DNA from: Ruminococcus difficilis
GTDB lineage: Bacteria; Bacillota_A; Clostridia; Oscillospirales; Acutalibacteraceae
Length of the DNA: 32,151 nucleotides
Assembly: GCF_016680995.1 (NCBI RefSeq)
Contig: NZ_JAEQMG010000013.1
Span: 1-32,151 of the forward strand
Reading direction: 5' to 3'
Part shown: positions 1-7,607 of the stretch, one piece after another
How positions within the stretch are numbered: position 1 is the stretch's first letter
Layout of the letters: the number at the start of each line of letters is the position of its first letter
Notes under the pieces: generated by a model
What the model saw: the letters and a program-made list of their open reading frames with translations, nothing else
What the model was told of the DNA's origin: nothing
Database searches by the model: none
Translations under genes and position numbers: made by a program

Positions 1-119
1 AAAGTATTTACGCTTATGAAGCAGGAAGCAAGGTTGCACAGGCATATTCCGCTTTCACTAAGGAGGTGTTGACAGATGCCAAAAAGAAAGACCGACTTCG
101 ATCTTCCGACGCTCGATGA
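1..119 (+). CDS. parA: ParA/Soj partition ATPase, C-terminal fragment
   Basis: Reading frame 3 is open from the contig start to a TGA at 117-119 and encodes about 38 residues. It begins SIYAYEAGSKVAQAYSAF, which resembles the extreme C-terminus of ParA/Soj ATPases of clostridial ICEs (a YxxxGKVAxAY pattern). Everything upstream, including the Walker motifs, lies off the contig. The fragment overlaps the start of parB by 44 bases, as expected for a tightly coupled parAB operon. The assignment rests on a short match plus the position immediately before ParB, so it is probable rather than certain. Confidence 0.6.
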   Translation, partial: SIYAYEAGSKVAQAYSAFTKEVLTDAKKKDRLRSSDAR

Positions 120-1026
120 TCTTTTCTCTACGCAGGAGGAACGCGACGAAGCAAAGCTCGACAAAATCAGGGACATTCCTTTGGAACTGATCGACGATTT
201 CCCCGATCATCCTTTCCACGTTCGTGATGACGAGGATATGCAACAGCTTGTCGACAGCATTAAAACGCGCGGCGTACTAACTCCTGCTGTCTTGCGTGAA
301 AAGGAGGACGGCAGATATGAGCTTGTCAGCGGACACCGCAGAAAGCGGGCTTGTGAGCTTGCAGGATTATCCACGCTCCGCAGCGAGATTAAGGATTTGT
401 CCCGCGATGAAGCAATCATCTATATGGTCGAGAGCAATTTTCAGCGTTCTTCCATTTTGCCGAGCGAAAAAGCCTTTTCGTATAAAATGCGGCTTGAAGC
501 TATAAAAAGGCAAGCGGGCAGACCGAAAGCAGAAAATGGTGTCCCAGTGGGACACGATTCTTTGGTGGGTAAATCCAGAGAGATTATTGCAGCTCAATCA
601 ACAGATAGCAATACTCAAATCCAAAGATATATCCGCTTAACTCACCTTATTCCCGAATTGTTGGATTTGGTTGACGAGGGCAGTATCAAAATGCGCCCTG
701 CCGTTGAGTTGTCTTATCTCGATTACGATTATCAGAAAGATGTATTGGAAGAAATCGAGGTAACACAATCTACTCCGTCCCACGCGCAGACCATTCGTAT
801 GCGAAAAATGCAGGACGAAGGGACTTTGAGCACAATGGCAATCCGAGAGATTATGTCTGAGGAAAAGCCGAATCAAAAGGAGCGCATTATACTCCGAGGC
901 GAAAAAGTCCGCAAGCTCATTCCCAAAGCTGTTCCGATAGAACAGACGGAGGATTATATCTACAAGGCTATTGAGCATTACAACAAGTTTCTTAGCAAAA
1001 AGCGGTCAGAGCGTGACAGCAGATAG
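76..1026 (+). CDS. parB: ParB/Spo0J-family partition protein
   Basis: This 316-residue protein is a centromere-binding partition factor that would work with the upstream ParA to stabilise the element, probably while it is circular. The N-terminal ParB/Srx domain spans about residues 30-125 and contains the GHRRKRA nucleotide-binding box near residue 86. The conserved VESNFQRSSILPSEKAF segment of ICE and chromosomal ParB proteins follows, then a helix-turn-helix region at about 150-215. The C-terminus is charged, as in dimerising ParB tails. The start at 76 has an AAGGAGG ribosome binding site and overlaps the ParA end. ICE ParB proteins sometimes act on neighbouring promoters; nothing in the sequence decides that here. 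No confident parS was identified. Confidence 0.92.
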   Translation: MPKRKTDFDLPTLDDLFSTQEERDEAKLDKIRDIPLELIDDFPDHPFHVRDDEDMQQLVDSIKTRGVLTPAVLREKEDGRYELVSGHRRKRACELAGLSTLRSEIKDLSRDEAIIYMVESNFQRSSILPSEKAFSYKMRLEAIKRQAGRPKAENGVPVGHDSLVGKSREIIAAQSTDSNTQIQRYIRLTHLIPELLDLVDEGSIKMRPAVELSYLDYDYQKDVLEEIEVTQSTPSHAQTIRMRKMQDEGTLSTMAIREIMSEEKPNQKERIILRGEKVRKLIPKAVPIEQTEDYIYKAIEHYNKFLSKKRSERDSR

Positions 1027-1094
1027 GCGGAGTATTTTTTTTAAAATCCCCTTTCCCACACCCTAACCCCTTAGACTGACCGTTACTCTCCGAA

Positions 1095-1147
1095 AAGAAA
1101 GATATATCTATTAAATTAAATCTATCTATTTAATCAAACTCTTTCTT
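1095..1147. repeat. AT-rich nested inverted repeats between parB and the adhesin
   Basis: AAGAAAGA (1095-1102) and TCTTTCTT (1140-1147) form a perfect 8-base inverted repeat. Inside it ATTAAAT (1110-1116) and ATTTAAT (1128-1134) form a second, 7-base repeat. The stretch is much richer in A and T than the flanking genes. It could hold an operator, a partition site or the promoter of the adhesin gene, but no clear -35/-10 pair was found. Function is unassigned. Confidence 0.4.
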
Positions 1148-1188
1148 ATAGACGAGGGCGACGGTACAAACACACAATTTCAATCACA

Positions 1189-1214
1189 CGGGCGGTCAAT
1201 CCGCCCGATTTTTT
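1189..1214 (+). terminator. Rho-independent terminator just upstream of the adhesin ribosome binding site
   Basis: CGGGCGG (1189-1195), loop TCAAT and CCGCCCG (1201-1207) form a perfect 7-bp GC stem, followed by ATTTTTT (1208-1214). It would end the parAB transcript. The adhesin ribosome binding site (GGAGG, 1217-1221) begins three bases after the T-run, so no promoter fits between them. The adhesin must be transcribed through this structure, which makes it attenuator-like. Confidence 0.8.
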
Positions 1215-1229
1215 ATGGAGGTTATTACG

Positions 1230-4200
1230 ATGAAGAAAGTAATCCACAAGAGCTTTTTCAAAAGAGGAACGGCTATTCTGCTGGCTCTGGTGTGCCTGAT
1301 TTCAGCAATCTGCCTTGTTCCGATCAACGCGGCTTCAAGAGAAGTCACCATCACCTTTGACTATGCCTACGATACAGGCGGCAATATCATCGGCTTTGTG
1401 CAGTACACGGAACACGATGGCTATGTTGTCGGCACGGCTGGCGAAGAACTGTGTACCATTCAGGCAGACGGCGACGATGCCTACTGTATCGAGCCCGGTC
1501 ATTCGCTTTACTCAGGCAATACACTGACAACCGATGCTTCTGCGGCTTGGAACGCACTGTCAAAGGCTCAGAAGAAGGCGGTCAACCTCGCCCTTCTTTT
1601 CGGAAAGTCCGGCAACGGCGCGAATTTGGGCGGAACGGAAGGTCAGAAATGGATCGCAACTCAGCTTGTAGTTTGGGAATTCTGCACTGGCTGCCGCGAC
1701 GCTTCAACCTTTAAGCTGAAGAACTCCAAATTTATCGACGGCATCACGGCGGGCGACAACAACCCCGGCGTTAAGTCAAATTACAACAAGATTATCGCTA
1801 AACTCAACGACTACAATGTGATTCCGAGCTTTGCCTATGAAACTCAGGCAAATGCAAAGAGCAACGTCAAGGAGCTGAAGTACAGCGACGGCAAGTACAC
1901 CCTCACTCTGACAGACAGCAACGGTATGTTATCCGACTACGCTTTCAAAAAGACCGGCGATGTATCTGTTTCGATTTCAGGCAATAAGATCACTCTGACT
2001 TCATCAAAGGCGATTGACAGCCCTGTTGTTTTCGGCGCAGAGAAGAAAATGCCGAAGGTTACGGGTACGCTTATTGCTTGCGGCGCGTCCTCTAAGCAGG
2101 ATGTTGTCACGGGCGTACAGTCCGATACGGAAACCAAGAGCGCGTATTTCGCCGTCAAAACATCTTCGGGCAGCTTGAAGCTCATTAAGACTTCTGATGA
2201 CGGTAAGGTCAGCGGTATCAGCTTCAATATCACGGGACCGAACAATTACAGCAAAACAGCCAAGACCAACGCGAACGGTGAATTTCAGCTCAATGACCTC
2301 GTTCCGGGAACGTACACGGTAACAGAGGTCACCGAGGATAGATATGAAACGCAGAAAGCACAGAAAGTAACCGTAGAAAGCGGCAAGGTTGCCAGCGTAA
2401 AATTCAGCAATGTTTTGAAGCGCGGCGATTTACAGGTTGTGAAGTCCTCTGAGGACAATTTCAACGAAGGCGTAAAATTCCATCTTTACGGCACTTCTCT
2501 TTCGGGGGCAAAAGTAGATGAATATGCTGTTACTGATAATACTGGTACTGCTAATTTCAAAAATATCTTGGTGAGCGGCGATACACCCTATACGCTCGAA
2601 GAAGTTGACACAGCTATCCGATACGTTGTTCCGAAGTCACAGACCGCACCCGTCGTTTGGGATAAGGATACTAAACGTGAATTTACCAATACCCTCAAAA
2701 AGTTTATCGTTGAGGTTGCAAAGGTCGATTCCGAAACAAAGCAGCCGCAGGGCGACGCTTCGCTTGCAGGAGCAAAGTACGGTATCTATGACGGCGACAA
2801 GCTGATTGACACCTACACCACCGATAAGGACGGCAAATTCACCACTAAAGAATATGTCTGCGGCGATAATTGGACTATCAAGGAGATTGAGCCTTCCGAG
2901 GGCTATTTGCTTGATGAAACTGTCTATCCTGTCGGCGCAGAAGCGAAGAAGTACACCATTGAGCATAACAAATGCGTTCTCAGCGTTAATGAGGACGTTA
3001 TCAAGGGCGATATTGAAATTGTCAAGCACACCGATCAGGGACAGACCAAGATTGAAACACCCGAAGAAGGAGCCACGTTTCAGCTCTTTCTCAAAAGCGC
3101 AGGGAGTTTTGACAACGCACACGAAAGCGTCCGTGACACCCTTGTCTGTGACGAAAAAGGCTACGCAAAATCAAAGAAGTTGCCTTACGGCACCTACACT
3201 GTCCACCAGACCTACGGCTGGGAAGGCAGACACTATGTTGACGACTTCGATGTATTCGTCTGCGACAACTCTAAGCCGTACAGCTTCATCATTAACAATG
3301 ATATTTTTGAATCCTATCTCAAGGTGGTTAAGGTGGATGCTGAAACAGGAAAAACCATCCCCTACAAAGGAGCAGGATTCCAGATTTATTCACCCGATAA
3401 TACTCTGATCACTATGTCCGTTCCGTATCCCTCGAATCTGACAATCGACACATTTTATACCAACAGCGAGGGCTATCTGATTACGCCCGAAATGCTTGTG
3501 TACGATAAGGGTTATAAACTCGTTGAGGTACAGGCTCCCTACGGCTATGTACTCGACAGCACACCCGTCACCTTTGATATTACCGAGGACAACGCTACCG
3601 AGGAAAATGCGCTCACTATCGTAAAGGTAAACAAAGCGAACACACCGCAAAAGGGTAAGATTACTGTCACCAAAGAGGGCGAGAGCTTTGTAGGCGTGAA
3701 TGTTATCGGTGAGGAAACTCCCGTTTTTCAGCCCGTGTTCGAAATCACCAAGCAGAAAGGCGCAGTTTACTCCATCACCGCCGCCGAGGATATTGTTACT
3801 CCCGACGGCACCGTCAGAGTAAAGAAAGGCACGGTTGTAGATACCGTTACCACAGACGGCAAGGGTACGGCAACAAGCAAAGCGCTCTATCTCGGTAAAT
3901 ATACCGTCAAGGAGTACAAGGCTCCTGCCGGAATGGTCATCAGCGACGAGATCCACACGGTTGAGCTTGCCTATGCAGGGCAGGAAATCTCCGTAACCGA
4001 TAGCGCTACTTCGTTTTATAACGAAAGGCAGAAAGCCAACATTACACTCGCAAAGGTAATGGAGAGAAACGAAGCCTTTGAAATCGGCGACAACAGCGAA
4101 ATCCTCAATGTCACCTTCGGCTTATTTGCCGAGAGCGATATTACCGCCGCGAACGGCGACACCATCCCCGCTGACGGTCTGATTGAGATCGTTTCCGTTG

Positions 4201-5408
4201 ATGAAAACGGTAACGCTGCCTTTACAGCCGATATTCCGTTCGGCAAATATTATGTCAAGGAGCTTGCTACTGACGAGCATTATATCCTTAACGATGAACG
4301 CCACGGCTTTGAGTTTACCTACGGCGGTCAGACCGTCAAGACAGTTGAAATCAAGGCAAACGGCGATGAGCCGTTCACTAACGAGTTGATTTACGGCTCC
4401 GTATCCGGCAAGAAGGTTGATGAAAACGGCGAAGCACTCGGCGGCGCGGTTATCGGACTATTCAAGACCGATGATGTAGAATTCGCAAAGGAAAACGCAA
4501 CCTTGACAACAGAATCAGCCGATGACGGCAGCTTCAGCTTTGGCGAGAACAATATCCCGTTCGGCACTTGGTATATCCGTGAGATTGCCCAGCCCACAGG
4601 CTTTGTACTCAACGATACCGTGTACCCCGTCACCATCGGCGCAGACGGCGATATGGTCGAAATCGAGATTGTCAACGAGTATATTCGCGGCAACGTCAAG
4701 ACAACTAAGGTTGATGCCGACTATCCCGAAAACAAGCTGACAGGCGCAGTATTTGAAATCTATTCAGATACCAATGAGGATGAAAAGCTCGACAAGGATG
4801 ATACGCTGGTCGGCGAACTCAAAGAATCCGATACAGGTATTTATGAGATGAACGACATCGTTTACGGTCACTATCTTGTAAAGGAAAAGACCGCGCCTGA
4901 CGGCTTCATTCTTGACGAGAACACCTATCCCGTATTCATTGAAACAGACGGTACTACCTATGAAGTTGAAAATGAAGCAGAAAAAGGATTTTTGAATGAA
5001 GCGATGAAAGGCTCGCTCAAAATCATCAAGACTTCCTCCGATGATAAGGTGGAAGGTATTTCATTCCGCATCACAAGTGATAACGGCTTTGACCAGACCG
5101 TAAAGACCGATAAAAACGGCGAGATTACGATTGAAGGCTTACGCATCGGCAAATATCTTGTATCTGAGGTAAACAATGAAGCCTCTGCCGGTTATCTGCT
5201 CCCCGAGGACGCGGTTGTTGAAATCGAATACGGCAAGACCGCGACAGTCAAGATGCACAACGAGAAAATTGACGTTCCGCAGACAGGCGACTTCCGCACT
5301 TCCAACAGCTTTTGGATTGTACTCGGCGGCGTCGCGGCGGCAGGCATCGCCGTTTGTGTTGTGCTTCTTTTGAGAAAGAAAAAGAGAGTCAGCAAGGAGG
5401 CTGAATAA
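1230..5408 (+). CDS. Thioester-domain, multi-Cna-B surface adhesin with sortase signal (SpaA-like)
   Basis: This is a 1392-residue cell-wall-anchored adhesin. The chosen start at 1230 sits 8 bases after GGAGG; an in-frame ATG at 1215 is part of that site and has no site of its own. Residues 1-35 are a signal peptide (KRGTAILLALVCLISAICLV core). A thioester (TQXA-type) domain follows, with YCIEPG at Cys86 and ATQLVVWE at Gln145, the pair expected to form the internal Cys-Gln thioester that binds host surfaces covalently. From about residue 300 to 1345 there are ten prealbumin-like Cna-B modules, each opening with a K-x-x-K/KxD strand; modules 1 and 10 are closely similar (GSLKLIKTS versus GSLKIIKTS). 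VPQTG at 1349-1353, a hydrophobic segment (about 1360-1382) and an RKKKR tail form the sorting signal. No sortase is in the window. A role in mating-pair contact or host attachment is inferred. Confidence 0.9.
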   Translation: MKKVIHKSFFKRGTAILLALVCLISAICLVPINAASREVTITFDYAYDTGGNIIGFVQYTEHDGYVVGTAGEELCTIQADGDDAYCIEPGHSLYSGNTLTTDASAAWNALSKAQKKAVNLALLFGKSGNGANLGGTEGQKWIATQLVVWEFCTGCRDASTFKLKNSKFIDGITAGDNNPGVKSNYNKIIAKLNDYNVIPSFAYETQANAKSNVKELKYSDGKYTLTLTDSNGMLSDYAFKKTGDVSVSISGNKITLTSSKAIDSPVVFGAEKKMPKVTGTLIACGASSKQDVVTGVQSDTETKSAYFAVKTSSGSLKLIKTSDDGKVSGISFNITGPNNYSKTAKTNANGEFQLNDLVPGTYTVTEVTEDRYETQKAQKVTVESGKVASVKFSNVLKRGDLQVVKSSEDNFNEGVKFHLYGTSLSGAKVDEYAVTDNTGTANFKNILVSGDTPYTLEEVDTAIRYVVPKSQTAPVVWDKDTKREFTNTLKKFIVEVAKVDSETKQPQGDASLAGAKYGIYDGDKLIDTYTTDKDGKFTTKEYVCGDNWTIKEIEPSEGYLLDETVYPVGAEAKKYTIEHNKCVLSVNEDVIKGDIEIVKHTDQGQTKIETPEEGATFQLFLKSAGSFDNAHESVRDTLVCDEKGYAKSKKLPYGTYTVHQTYGWEGRHYVDDFDVFVCDNSKPYSFIINNDIFESYLKVVKVDAETGKTIPYKGAGFQIYSPDNTLITMSVPYPSNLTIDTFYTNSEGYLITPEMLVYDKGYKLVEVQAPYGYVLDSTPVTFDITEDNATEENALTIVKVNKANTPQKGKITVTKEGESFVGVNVIGEETPVFQPVFEITKQKGAVYSITAAEDIVTPDGTVRVKKGTVVDTVTTDGKGTATSKALYLGKYTVKEYKAPAGMVISDEIHTVELAYAGQEISVTDSATSFYNERQKANITLAKVMERNEAFEIGDNSEILNVTFGLFAESDITAANGDTIPADGLIEIVSVDENGNAAFTADIPFGKYYVKELATDEHYILNDERHGFEFTYGGQTVKTVEIKANGDEPFTNELIYGSVSGKKVDENGEALGGAVIGLFKTDDVEFAKENATLTTESADDGSFSFGENNIPFGTWYIREIAQPTGFVLNDTVYPVTIGADGDMVEIEIVNEYIRGNVKTTKVDADYPENKLTGAVFEIYSDTNEDEKLDKDDTLVGELKESDTGIYEMNDIVYGHYLVKEKTAPDGFILDENTYPVFIETDGTTYEVENEAEKGFLNEAMKGSLKIIKTSSDDKVEGISFRITSDNGFDQTVKTDKNGEITIEGLRIGKYLVSEVNNEASAGYLLPEDAVVEIEYGKTATVKMHNEKIDVPQTGDFRTSNSFWIVLGGVAAAGIAVCVVLLLRKKKRVSKEAE

Positions 5409-5491
5409 TGAAGGTTATTATTGCCATCGTACTTCTTGTCTTTATCATTGCAGGATTTATCTTCTTGCAGATTAAGAACAAGAAAAAATGA
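5408..5491 (+). CDS. Tiny single-pass membrane peptide, translationally coupled to the adhesin
   Basis: This 27-codon ORF has an ATG that shares one base with the adhesin stop (TAATG), so it is probably translated by re-initiation. AAGGAGG (5395-5401) inside the adhesin end provides a ribosome binding site. The peptide starts MKVIIAIVLLVFIIAGF, is a single hydrophobic helix of about 20 residues, and ends in a basic tail (QIKNKKK), so the tail is predicted in the cytoplasm. No family is recognised. Its position suggests an accessory to adhesin export or anchoring, which is inference only. It could also be a chance ORF, but the coupling and the textbook membrane topology argue for a real gene. 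Confidence 0.55.
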   Translation: MKVIIAIVLLVFIIAGFIFLQIKNKKK

Positions 5492-5498
5492 ACCCAAC

Positions 5499-5528
5499 GG
5501 AGAGGACGGCACCCCTGCTGTCCTCTCC
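5499..5528. repeat. Very stable 13-bp hairpin without a T-run
   Basis: GGAGAGGACGGCA (5499-5511) pairs with TGCTGTCCTCTCC (5516-5528) around a CCCC loop, with one G-T wobble. What follows is ACACATTTAGG, not a run of T, so it is not a standard intrinsic terminator. It lies between the membrane peptide stop and the ribosome binding site of the next gene. A role in mRNA processing, 3' end protection or partial termination after the adhesin transcript is plausible. Confidence 0.55.
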
Positions 5529-5546
5529 ACACATTTAGGAGCTTTT

Positions 5547-5879
5547 ATGAGCAAACTTAAAACTATCGAAAGCCGAGTTTTAGAGGTGCTGCTTGACGAA
5601 AAGAAAACACGCGACGATGATATGCTGTTGTATTTTATGGTGTGTCAGCGCTGCTTTTTCGATTCACACGGAATGAGAGATATTTCATTTAATGAGTTTA
5701 TCCATAAATTTCGTGATCTTGGTTGTCCTAACTTTGAGAGTGTAAGGAGGACAAGACAGATGGTACAGTCACAGTACCCCGAACTTGGTTGCAGTCCCAA
5801 AGCCCGACGCGCAAGGAGCCGAGGGCAAAAAGCTTATGAAAAATATGCAAAGGAGGCAGCAGAAAATGGCGAAGGATGA
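5547..5879 (+). CDS. Conserved ICE/phage-type hypothetical protein
   Basis: This 110-residue basic protein starts at 5547, preceded by AGGAG at 5537-5541; the frame is open further upstream but no other start has a good site. It opens MSKLKTIESRVLEVLLDEKK and has a helix-rich centre containing CQRCFF and an RRTRQMVQSQYPEL segment that looks like a DNA-binding helix pair. Small proteins with this RVLEVL...RNDDxxLY look occur in phages and ICEs as far as I recall, without known function. The C-terminus (KARRARSRGQKAYEKYAKEA) is strongly basic. It overlaps the next gene by 14 bases, so the pair is co-translated. A nucleic-acid-binding role is a guess from composition only. Confidence 0.7.
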   Translation: MSKLKTIESRVLEVLLDEKKTRDDDMLLYFMVCQRCFFDSHGMRDISFNEFIHKFRDLGCPNFESVRRTRQMVQSQYPELGCSPKARRARSRGQKAYEKYAKEAAENGEG

Positions 5880-6111
5880 TATTTTCACCCCGAATTTTCA
5901 GCAAAAATCCAAAACATTGAAATTGCTTTTTGAAAAGGGAGTTACCGATGAAAAAAGTCTGCTTTCTTTATCGACAATGCAGATTTTACAGATAGCGACC
6001 AACTATCAAGAAGCGTTTATCATTTCGGAATTACAGGTTAATTCCAAAGCAAACAAACTCTATTCTTATCTTGGAGGAAACACGAATGAACAGCAAAGCG
6101 AAGTATCCTAA
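5866..6111 (+). CDS. Small hypothetical protein
   Basis: This 81-residue protein has its start chosen at 5866 because AAAGGAGG lies at 5849-5856; the frame is open upstream, but that part overlaps the previous gene and lacks a site. The sequence (MAKDDIFTPNFQQKSKTL at the start, then LSLSTMQILQIATNYQEAF) suggests a compact helical protein with no transmembrane segment or cysteine motif. No family is recognised. It is packed between overlapping neighbours in the same orientation, which supports expression as part of the operon leading into the helicase gene. The start of the following gene overlaps its last 26 bases. Confidence 0.6.
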   Translation: MAKDDIFTPNFQQKSKTLKLLFEKGVTDEKSLLSLSTMQILQIATNYQEAFIISELQVNSKANKLYSYLGGNTNEQQSEVS

Positions 6112-6652
6112 TTTTTTCGATCAGCGGTGCATTGTATGGACAAATATCAATCTTTTCAACGGCTTTGACTATGAGGCGCTTCGTGGTCATTGTTGTGTAT
6201 GTCAGGACACACAGATCGTCCGCGCCCTGAAGCTGAATAATGATGCGCTTGATGAAATCCGTGAGCTTATGAATGTTGAAGTGGAACAGCCAATCATCTC
6301 GATTGATATGCATTACGACGCGGATGATGAAGCAATGAGCGATTGCTATATCTTCCCCTACTGTAATCTTAATGGTTGCTTTTGTTTCAGCGGCGACGGC
6401 ATTAAAGAGTGGTATATCGACGAGAAAGACGATCTCAGGTCTTTTGAAGTTACTGACATTGATAGCTGTTTCAGTCTTTTTCGTATGCTCAAACCGTCAT
6501 TGTCGCCGCGTGACGTTCAGCATTTTAAGGAAGAAATCATCGCCGGAAATATCAATTGGGATATGGTTGAAAAATACACGGATTCAATCGGCGAGAAAGT
6601 CGCAACCGCGATGTTCGGTGATGTGAATAACGAGGTCAGCAATAATGAGTGA
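6086..6652 (+). CDS. Hypothetical ICE protein (188 aa)
   Basis: The start at 6086 follows TTGGAGGA at 6071-6078. The protein is acidic, soluble and has a cysteine-rich N-terminal half (HCCVCQ near residue 33, then CYIFPYCNLNGCFCFSG near 95-110), which could bind a metal but does not fit a known zinc-finger spacing. The C-terminal third is helical and charged (LSPRDVQHFKEEI). I do not recognise a family. It overlaps the following gene by 8 bases, so the two are very probably co-translated and act together. No membrane segment or signal peptide is visible. Confidence 0.7.
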   Translation: MNSKAKYPNFFDQRCIVWTNINLFNGFDYEALRGHCCVCQDTQIVRALKLNNDALDEIRELMNVEVEQPIISIDMHYDADDEAMSDCYIFPYCNLNGCFCFSGDGIKEWYIDEKDDLRSFEVTDIDSCFSLFRMLKPSLSPRDVQHFKEEIIAGNINWDMVEKYTDSIGEKVATAMFGDVNNEVSNNE

Positions 6653-7601
6653 TACAGACTTCAAGGCTGTTCCGATGCAGCTCGAAGAAGCGCGGTATTC
6701 TTATCGCAACAGTCAGCAAATCAGCTCACAGACAGGCTTGATCGGCTATCTCCGCGCCGATATGGGGACAAACGGCAACGAGTTTTGGTCAACTTGGAAC
6801 GATTATCGCAAGGATTTGAAAACCGATGATTTCAAGAGCGAGTTTGATGATGTGATCAATTCATTCAGAGAGAAAGGACAGTTTCTTTCTGACCGCCAGA
6901 CCTTGAGCCGATTTTGTGATGATTCGCAGAACGCTTTAGAGTTTGGCGAGCGTTACGGTGCAGGCAGAGATTACGGCGTGAGAGTAAACACGCAGGATTA
7001 CGCCTATCTTATGCGGCTCAATCCTCATAAGGGCGAATATAATCTGTACTGCTATTGCTACCGCAAGGATTGGCTTGACCATCACCTCGAACGCGCAAGG
7101 CGCGGTATCCGTTTTATCAACCCTCATTACAAAGAGCTGTTTCGTATTCCTGATGGCGACCATATAAGAATAACCTATCCCGATGGCTCTCATAAAGACC
7201 GTACTTGCAGATATATCGACGATAGTCACGTTGAGGTTGACAATAATCTTTATCATATCTGCGAGTTTGCCGAGATAATGGAGAGCAACGGTAATACGGT
7301 TGTTCCTTTGCGCGCTTCACTTCCCGACCAATGTTATACCTTTGTTGAAGGCTTGAATATGATAGCCATTATCAACAAGGGCGAGCTTGGCTATACCGAT
7401 GCAAAATCAGCAAATGGCAGACCGATTGAAAACCGCGCTATGGTTGATAAGCTGAACGCCCAGCTTGGTGTGACAAAAGCACAGTACGCAGCTATGAAGC
7501 AAGGCTCACGCTTTGGATTTGATAAGCCGGACGCCGATCCGAAAAGCTATGACGAAAACGGGCAGGCTATCAAGCCGAAGCAGAAGGACAGAGAGAGGTA
7601 A
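6645..7601 (+). CDS. Large-polyvalent-type ICE accessory protein, function unknown
   Basis: This 318-residue protein sits immediately before the giant helicase gene (6 bases apart) and overlaps the gene before it. The N-terminal part (about 1-100) is helical. A central region (about 105-165: YGVRVNTQDYAYLMRLNP...YCYCYRKDWLDHHLERARRGI) is aromatic-rich. A following beta-rich stretch (FRIPDGDHIRITYPDG, then a conserved-looking CRYIDDSHVEV) resembles modules seen beside ICE helicases. The tail ends KPKQKDRER, a basic ending shared in style with several ICE proteins here. I recall similar unnamed proteins next to LtrC-like helicases but cannot name the domain. A role in DNA processing or anti-restriction is inferred from context. 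Confidence 0.7.
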   Translation: MSDTDFKAVPMQLEEARYSYRNSQQISSQTGLIGYLRADMGTNGNEFWSTWNDYRKDLKTDDFKSEFDDVINSFREKGQFLSDRQTLSRFCDDSQNALEFGERYGAGRDYGVRVNTQDYAYLMRLNPHKGEYNLYCYCYRKDWLDHHLERARRGIRFINPHYKELFRIPDGDHIRITYPDGSHKDRTCRYIDDSHVEVDNNLYHICEFAEIMESNGNTVVPLRASLPDQCYTFVEGLNMIAIINKGELGYTDAKSANGRPIENRAMVDKLNAQLGVTKAQYAAMKQGSRFGFDKPDADPKSYDENGQAIKPKQKDRER

Positions 7602-7607
7602 TTTTTA

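Noticed and set aside
2637..3122. Antisense and alternative-frame ORFs within the adhesin gene
   Set aside because: They are shadows of the repetitive Cna-B coding sequence, with no ribosome binding sites or recognisable products.
2161..5280. Cna-B repeats as a CRISPR or DNA-level tandem repeat
   Set aside because: The similarity is at protein level with variable spacing; no exact, regularly spaced DNA repeats are seen.
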